Shown: piece after piece, positions 54,109 to 58,589 of the stretch
How positions within the stretch are numbered: position 1 is the stretch's first letter
Layout: each line of letters begins with the position of its first letter
Source: Caldilineaceae bacterium
GTDB lineage: Bacteria; Chloroflexota; Anaerolineae; Caldilineales; Caldilineaceae
DNA length: 58,589 bases
NCBI GenBank assembly: GCA_011523365.1
Contig: WTGY01000029.1
Location: 1 to 58,589, forward strand
Direction of reading: 5' to 3'
Program-made: the position numbers and the translations under genes
Notes under the pieces: generated by a model
Databases searched by the model: none
The model's input: only the letters and a program-made list of their open reading frames with translations
What the model was told of the DNA's origin: nothing

Positions 54109-55392
54109 TCAGCCCAGATAATCGCGCAACTTCCGACTCTGCAGAGGATGGCGTAGTTTGCGCAGAGCCCTCGCCTCAATCTGGCGCACGCGCTCGCGGG
54201 TGATGTTGAACTCCTTACCCACATCCTCCAGCGTCTGGCTTGTACCATCTTCCAGACCGAAGCGCATACTGAGCACCTTGCGTTCCCGCTCAGGCAAGTC
54301 ATTCAGAATCTCGCTCATCTGCTCCTGCAGCAACAGGCGGCTGGCGGAATCTACAGGAGCGGGAATGCTCTCGTCTTCAATAAAATCGCCCAGGAAACTG
54401 TTCTCTTCAGTTCCAACCGGCATGTCCAGGCTGATCGGCTCCCGGCTGAGCCGCTGGATGCGCTGCACCTTGGATACGGCCTGGTCCAGAATGGCTTTGA
54501 GATCACCCGTGATCGGCTGCTCCGCCTCCATCGCCTGGCGCACCTCTTCGGCTACATCCGGTTCCAGATAACCCATTTCCAGTGCTATCTTTTCCGGAGT
54601 GGGCTCCCCGCCCTTCAGCTCCTGTTGCAGATCTCTTTCGGCGCGCATCTGGCGGTTGATCGTTTCCACCATATGCACCGGAATGCGAATGGTGCGCGCC
54701 TGGTACGCGATTGCCCGGCTGATAGCCTGGCGAATCCACCAGGTGGCGTACGTACTGAATTTGAACCCCAGCGTGTGATCGAACTTCTCTACCGCACGCA
54801 GCAGGCCGACATTCCCCTCCTGAATGAGATCCTGAAAGTTCAGGCCGCGGCCAATGTAGCGTTTGGCGACACTGACGACCAGGCGCAGATTGCTCTGGGC
54901 CAGCTTGCCCTGCGCCAGTTTGCCATCCGCGACAGTTGCTTCCAGCTCTTCGATTTCTTCCGGGGCCAGCTCTGCCGTTGGCTCGTCGCCGTCGGCAGTA
55001 GCCTGTTGGAGGCGCTCTTCGGCTTGCAGACCGGCCCGGATTCGTATCGCCAGAGCGGTCTGCTGTTCCGTGGTCAGCAGGTCGTGGCGGCCGATCTCGC
55101 TCAGATACATACGCATCGGATCCAGGACCTGCCCGACCTCCTGCACATCCTCTATGATCTTTTCTACCGGGATCTGCGTTTCCTGCTCAATCTCTTCTTC
55201 CAGCTTCAGATCGCGTTCGATCGAAGGAAGGGAACTGTTCTCCTGCCTATCCTCTGTCTCCGGAAACAGTTCTGTCTCTTCAAGTGACTCTTCGGTCTGT
55301 GTGTCTTGATAATCAAGATCGCTGCCGGCACTTGGATAGTTGGCCGATGCGCTGGCAGGCTTCGTCTTTGACGCACTGCGTTTGGGTGCCAT
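54109..55392 (-). CDS. rpoD: Primary sigma factor RpoD/SigA
   Basis: 427 residues. Acidic N-terminal ~90 residues; region 1.2 ([17 protein letters not shown]); regions 2.1-2.4 ([37 protein letters not shown]); region 3; and region 4 with [18 protein letters not shown] and the helix-turn-helix [20 protein letters not shown]. It would read the TTGACA/TATAAT promoters seen throughout the window. 23 bp downstream of dnaG, the conserved macromolecular-synthesis pairing. Confidence 0.97.
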   Translation of the reverse strand: MAPKRSASKTKPASASANYPSAGSDLDYQDTQTEESLEETELFPETEDRQENSSLPSIERDLKLEEEIEQETQIPVEKIIEDVQEVGQVLDPMRMYLSEIGRHDLLTTEQQTALAIRIRAGLQAEERLQQATADGDEPTAELAPEEIEELEATVADGKLAQGKLAQSNLRLVVSVAKRYIGRGLNFQDLIQEGNVGLLRAVEKFDHTLGFKFSTYATWWIRQAISRAIAYQARTIRIPVHMVETINRQMRAERDLQQELKGGEPTPEKIALEMGYLEPDVAEEVRQAMEAEQPITGDLKAILDQAVSKVQRIQRLSREPISLDMPVGTEENSFLGDFIEDESIPAPVDSASRLLLQEQMSEILNDLPERERKVLSMRFGLEDGTSQTLEDVGKEFNITRERVRQIEARALRKLRHPLQSRKLRDYLG

Positions 55393-55415
55393 TTTTCCAC
55401 CTGTATTGGGGGATC

Positions 55416-57488
55416 TCAGGCGATAGCGATGCCTGATTCAACTCGTGTGACTCCGTAAGTGACCTGGATACTACGCGCCATTACGTGTTCCAGGTGATGA
55501 CGGTCGCGGCGATTGGCGTTTATGACCGATGAGAATTCCAGAACCGCTTCGCGGTTCTCGTTTTCCTGTGCATCGTTCAACAGAAACTGCATTGCCGACA
55601 GGCTCTCTCGCAGCCGCGCATACCGAAGACGGATCAGCAGTTTGAGCAGCGCATTCTGAATAACCCCCTGCTCCCGTTCCGGCATCGCCAAAATCTGAGT
55701 CGTCAACAGCGATAGGACCGGATGATAGGTGGGGCTGAGTGTCTCCTGAAATGCTTTTATGTCCCAGAGTTCATCGCTGGCGATGAAACGCCGCAACGCA
55801 CTAAAAATCTCCCGGTACTCGATCTGTTGGAAATCATTTTCGCTCAGTGGGGCGATCTCCAACTCCTGCGACTTCTCCGACAGCCATATCAGCAGGTCCG
55901 GCTCGTCAATCAATAGGGCCAGCAGAAAGACCTCCAGTTTCGCCTCCGGCACAATAGCTGCCAGGTCTGGCGGCGGCGATGATGGCGTCTCCCTATCCGC
56001 TTCGTTGCTTGCAGCCAGGCCTGCGTCGGCGGCCTCCTCCTGAGGCGCAAAATCCGGGCCCGTCTGTGATTCCACTCCCGCCGCGGCCTGCCCGTTCTGT
56101 GGCCGGGTGAACCGGCGCCGGTGGCGGCCCTCCTGCGGTGGACGCCGTAACTCGCGGGCATTGGCCTTCACCCGCTGCTCAATCGTCCGTTCTTCAATCC
56201 GGACAAGCCGGCTCAAACGCTGGATGTAATGCTGCTGTTCCTCCTCATCGCCCAGCTCCGCGATGAGAGGGGTCAACTCCGCTACCGCCTCTCCCTTGCC
56301 TCTGGCACTGTCCAGATCGTACTGTTTGGTGACTATCCCGAAATAATAGTCGACGAGCGGTGTTGCATTGCCGATCAACTCCTGCCAGGAGCTGGTACTC
56401 TGGCGGATAATGTCATCCGGATCGCGGCCCTCCGGCAATGTGGTGATGCGCAGGTTGGCGCTCAGCCGGTGTTCTACATGCATCCGCCCTGTCGCAGTGA
56501 GTACCGGTTTGGCCTTCCTCTTCAGAGCCTGTCGCGCTTGGTTCAGGCCGCGCAGCGTCGCCTGCTCGCCCGCCGTGTCCGCGTCCAACGCCAGGATAAA
56601 GTTGTCAGTATAGCGATGGAGCTGGCGCAACTGCTCCTCCGTCAAGGCTGTCCCCAGGCAGGCCACTACATTCTCAAAGCCGAACTGGTGAGCGGCGATC
56701 ACATCCATATAGCCTTCAACGACAACGACGCTGTCAGCCTGGCGGATAGCTCTGTAGGCCCGGTCCAGCCCATATACAACGTGGGATTTGTGAAAGAGAG
56801 GGGTTTCCGCTGTATTCAGATATTTGGGCAGCGAACTGTCCAGGACCCGTCCCCCGAAACCGATTACTCGGCCCTGACGATCGTGGATGGGTACAATCAG
56901 CCGGTTGCGAAAAGAATCGTAAAAGGAGTCGCGTTCCTGGTTGTGCTTGACCAGGTCGGCCCGGTGCAGGACATCGGGTGAATAACCGGCCTGCACCAAG
57001 TGGTCGCGCAGCGAATCCCAACTGTCCGGCGCAAAACCGAGTTGGAACTGGGCGGCAACCTCGGCATTGATGCCGCGTCGCTGCAGATAGTCGCGCGCCG
57101 GCTGCGCCTCCTGGTTGCGGTGAAGCTGGTTCCTGAAGAAGAGGGCGGCTTTGTCGTTCAGTTCGTATAGGAGATCCCGTCCCTGGTATTCGTCCCTGTC
57201 TGACTCTTCGGGCAGCTGAACGCCGGCCTCCTGGGCCAGAGCCTGCAAAGCCTCCCGAAAATCCATGTTTTCCTTCTGCATCAGGAAAGAGAATATGTCG
57301 CCGCCCGTACTGCACGCGCCGAAACAACGCCAGGTGCCGGTTTCGGGGAAAACGACGAAGCTGGGCGTGCGTTCCTGATGAAAGGGACAGTTGGCTTTGA
57401 ATGATCGGCCGGCGCGTTGCAGGGGCACATAACGGGAAATGAAGTCTACGGCATCGATCCGAGCTTTTATCTCTTCCGTTACGTTCAT
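55416..57488 (-). CDS. dnaG: DNA primase
   Basis: 690 residues from ATG 57488 (the longer frame starts with TTG). Makes RNA primers at the replication fork. Zinc-binding domain: [15 protein letters not shown] then [12 protein letters not shown], where the second Cys pair is spaced Cys-x3-Cys rather than Cys-x2-Cys. The TOPRIM domain has [16 protein letters not shown] and [15 protein letters not shown] Gln/Arg-rich linker (~430-490) precedes the helicase-binding C-terminus. Confidence 0.96.
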   Translation of the reverse strand: MNVTEEIKARIDAVDFISRYVPLQRAGRSFKANCPFHQERTPSFVVFPETGTWRCFGACSTGGDIFSFLMQKENMDFREALQALAQEAGVQLPEESDRDEYQGRDLLYELNDKAALFFRNQLHRNQEAQPARDYLQRRGINAEVAAQFQLGFAPDSWDSLRDHLVQAGYSPDVLHRADLVKHNQERDSFYDSFRNRLIVPIHDRQGRVIGFGGRVLDSSLPKYLNTAETPLFHKSHVVYGLDRAYRAIRQADSVVVVEGYMDVIAAHQFGFENVVACLGTALTEEQLRQLHRYTDNFILALDADTAGEQATLRGLNQARQALKRKAKPVLTATGRMHVEHRLSANLRITTLPEGRDPDDIIRQSTSSWQELIGNATPLVDYYFGIVTKQYDLDSARGKGEAVAELTPLIAELGDEEEQQHYIQRLSRLVRIEERTIEQRVKANARELRRPPQEGRHRRRFTRPQNGQAAAGVESQTGPDFAPQEEAADAGLAASNEADRETPSSPPPDLAAIVPEAKLEVFLLALLIDEPDLLIWLSEKSQELEIAPLSENDFQQIEYREIFSALRRFIASDELWDIKAFQETLSPTYHPVLSLLTTQILAMPEREQGVIQNALLKLLIRLRYARLRESLSAMQFLLNDAQENENREAVLEFSSVINANRRDRHHLEHVMARSIQVTYGVTRVESGIAIA

Positions 57489-57552
57489 TTGCAATGGTTG
57501 GTAATCCGTTTCCGGCGATCAGGCTTTGCGGTGGTCAGGTGATATGTATCCA

Positions 57553-57581
57553 ATTATAGCTGTGCCCGAATCGGGTGTCAA
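57553..57581 (-). promoter_or_regulatory. Full-consensus promoter of dnaG-rpoD
   Basis: TTGACA (57576-57581), exactly 17 bp, TATAAT (57553-57558). The spacer contains the palindrome CCCGATTCGGG. Twelve of twelve consensus bases match. Confidence 0.92.
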
Positions 57582-57663
57582 AGAAGGGCGAATATCGTCT
57601 ATGCCAGGTTGGACCTCTCGACTGCTATCCAAGGCGCCTACACTAAGTCCAAAAAAGCGACCT

Positions 57664-58095
57664 TCAGGAGGACGAATCCTCCTCAGAATGAGCGTCGAAC
57701 GTTGCGCTCCCGTCTTGCTGCATTTGCGCATAGGCCCGTTCCGCTTCGCGAAACAGATCGGTCATGTTCATGGCCAGAAAGATGTTGCCGCTTGATTGGA
57801 TTTCACCCCCGAAAAAGGCATCCTTCAGTTTGCGCTGGCCGCACCAGACGTCGTGCAGAAGATCGGCTGTCATCGTCAATTCCAGGTCCGCCTTGCCTGG
57901 CCGTGTCCCAAAGAAAACCTCCAGCGGAGGCTGGCGGCCGTCCAGCAGCACCTCCGCCTCAGGATCGGTCAGGCGCAGACGGATGACAAGATTGCTGCTG
58001 GTAAAGGACTCGATCGCGCCGGGACTTTCCTTCACCCTTTCAAAAACGCGCTCCAGAACCCTATAGAGTTGCTCGGCATCGGCGTAAACAGGCAT
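57664..58095 (-). CDS. SCP2 sterol-binding-domain protein
   Basis: 143 residues. LRLTDPEAEVLLDGRQPPLE, ADLELTMTADLLHDVWCGQR and KDAFFGGEIQSSGN fit the SCP2 lipid-carrier fold, a single small domain with a hydrophobic tunnel. Ligand unknown. The last ~25 residues are acidic and Ser-rich. Monocistronic with its own promoter. Confidence 0.8.
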   Translation of the reverse strand: MPVYADAEQLYRVLERVFERVKESPGAIESFTSSNLVIRLRLTDPEAEVLLDGRQPPLEVFFGTRPGKADLELTMTADLLHDVWCGQRKLKDAFFGGEIQSSGNIFLAMNMTDLFREAERAYAQMQQDGSATFDAHSEEDSSS

Positions 58096-58135
58096 GGCAT
58101 GTAAGCAGGTGTGATCGACTGTGAAAGCAAAATGT

Positions 58136-58165
58136 AGTATAGGGTTGCTGTCTAGCGCATGTCAA
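58136..58165 (-). promoter_or_regulatory. Promoter of the SCP2 gene
   Basis: TTGACA (58160-58165), 18-bp spacer, TATACT (58136-58141) on the minus strand. An element end lies 15 bp upstream. Confidence 0.8.
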
Positions 58166-58275
58166 GGACACACGCGCTGCGGGTGTATCCCAATTTGGGA
58201 TATTCCTTCGCTATCCCTCGGTAATGACGAACCGGCGTCCACTCCACACGTCCATCCCCGACAAAATGCCCGGCC

Positions 58276-58351
58276 ACTAACCACTGCAGTTTTGGGCGGT
58301 CGGGCCTTCGGCCCTCCCTTGTGCGGGGGGATTCCCCCCGCAACGCCCCCC
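58276..58351 (+). repeat. Repeat module A, copy 2
   Basis: CACTAACCACTGCAG-like start, GGGCGGTCGGGCC, TTCGGCCCTCCCTTGTGCGG and CCGCAACGCCCCC. Nearly identical to 24622-24702 except in the hairpin loops. Confidence 0.75.
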
Positions 58352-58451
58352 TCTACACCAGCCTGCGCCGCCTGTGCGCCGCGACGCCGGCGCCGTCCCC
58401 ATGCCGCCGGTCGCTCACCCGCGTCATACCGCGAAACCTGCCCCCACCCAC

Positions 58452-58589
58452 AGGGCCGGCAACTACGGGGATTTGATGGGACTGGCGCGACGTGGTCTGG
58501 CTGGACACATTCGATTAGGCACCCGTCACCAATATCGACACCAGGTCGACGAGGCATGTTGTAGGAGAGGGGGCGTTGCGGGGGCGGAG
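58452..58589 (-). repeat. Repeat module B, copy 2 (inverted)
   Basis: Inverse of 24679-24815. It ends at the window edge with GGGGGCGTTGCGGGGGCGGAG, the inverted start of module A, so an inverted module A probably continues outside. Confidence 0.7.

Larger units (their letters stand above)
58181..58589 (+). mobile_element. Partial inverted-repeat element running off the window
   Basis: Begins with GGGTGTATCCC (58181-58191) followed by AATTTGGGA, and carries module A in the same orientation and similar distance from the end as in the 24509 element. Module B follows but inverted. The other end is outside the window. No credible ORF. Confidence 0.65.

Noticed and set aside
58121..58564. 147-codon ORF at the window end
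   Set aside because: Covers the repeat element and promoter; composition is that of the GC hairpins, not of a protein.

Overview
The window looks like a chromosomal segment from a GC-rich member of the Chloroflexota, most likely class Anaerolineae and near Caldilineales. This is an inference from gene content and style: a Uma2-family nuclease next to recA, a short IF-2, NusA with a long acidic tail, a DnaG zinc site spaced Cys-x3-Cys, HrcA with a CIRCE operator, Thr/Pro-linker surface proteins and expanded NHL proteins. No 16S rRNA is present to confirm it. Promoters are close to the sigma-70 consensus (TTGACA, 17-18 bp, TATAAT-like), and the housekeeping factor RpoD is encoded here.

Layout. 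1-4.7 kb: 3' end of recA, a Uma2 nuclease, tgt, uppP and a phosphate-binding-like lipoprotein. 4.7-13.6 kb: transcription/translation operon nusA-ylxR-infB-rbfA-nrnA-truB-ribF, without rimP in its usual place although a rimP-leader-like hairpin is present. 13.7-17.1 kb: a cytochrome-c/beta-propeller lipoprotein and a GT1-like glycosyltransferase. 17.1-24.5 kb (minus): sbcC-sbcD, then hrcA-grpE-GNAT-(frameshifted holin-like gene) under a CIRCE-controlled promoter. 25-36.8 kb: polyprenyl glycosylphosphotransferase, GT2, glutamate formimidoyltransferase, modA-modB without modC, a double-domain FemAB-like ligase, a eukaryotic-type UDP-sugar pyrophosphorylase and a gamma-glutamyltransferase-like enzyme. 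37-42.6 kb: three linked envelope proteins and a DUF3179 lipoprotein. 42.9-52.3 kb: an accessory island. 52.5-58.1 kb: VOC and DUF1801 proteins, tRNA-Asn, and the SCP2-dnaG-rpoD block.

Two features stand out. First, a family of short elements bounded by inverted GGGTGCATCCC ends occurs at 24509-24969, 49199-49303, 51324-51998 and 58181 to the window end. The first has a perfect 8-bp target duplication (GAGTTGAA). Four element ends face TTGACA boxes, three of them at exactly 15 bp and one at 21 bp. Second, a 54-codon gene for a one-helix membrane protein, with a consensus promoter and a downstream hairpin, occurs twice in the same orientation (42986 and 52097). The two copies bracket a 9-kb island holding a SelA-fold PLP enzyme, two signal-less NHL propellers and an oligopeptide ABC importer (binding protein plus two permeases) with no ATPase gene. 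The importer promoter overlaps a perfect 14-bp palindrome. The island and the small protein are the best candidates here for an undescribed system; their function cannot be read from sequence alone.
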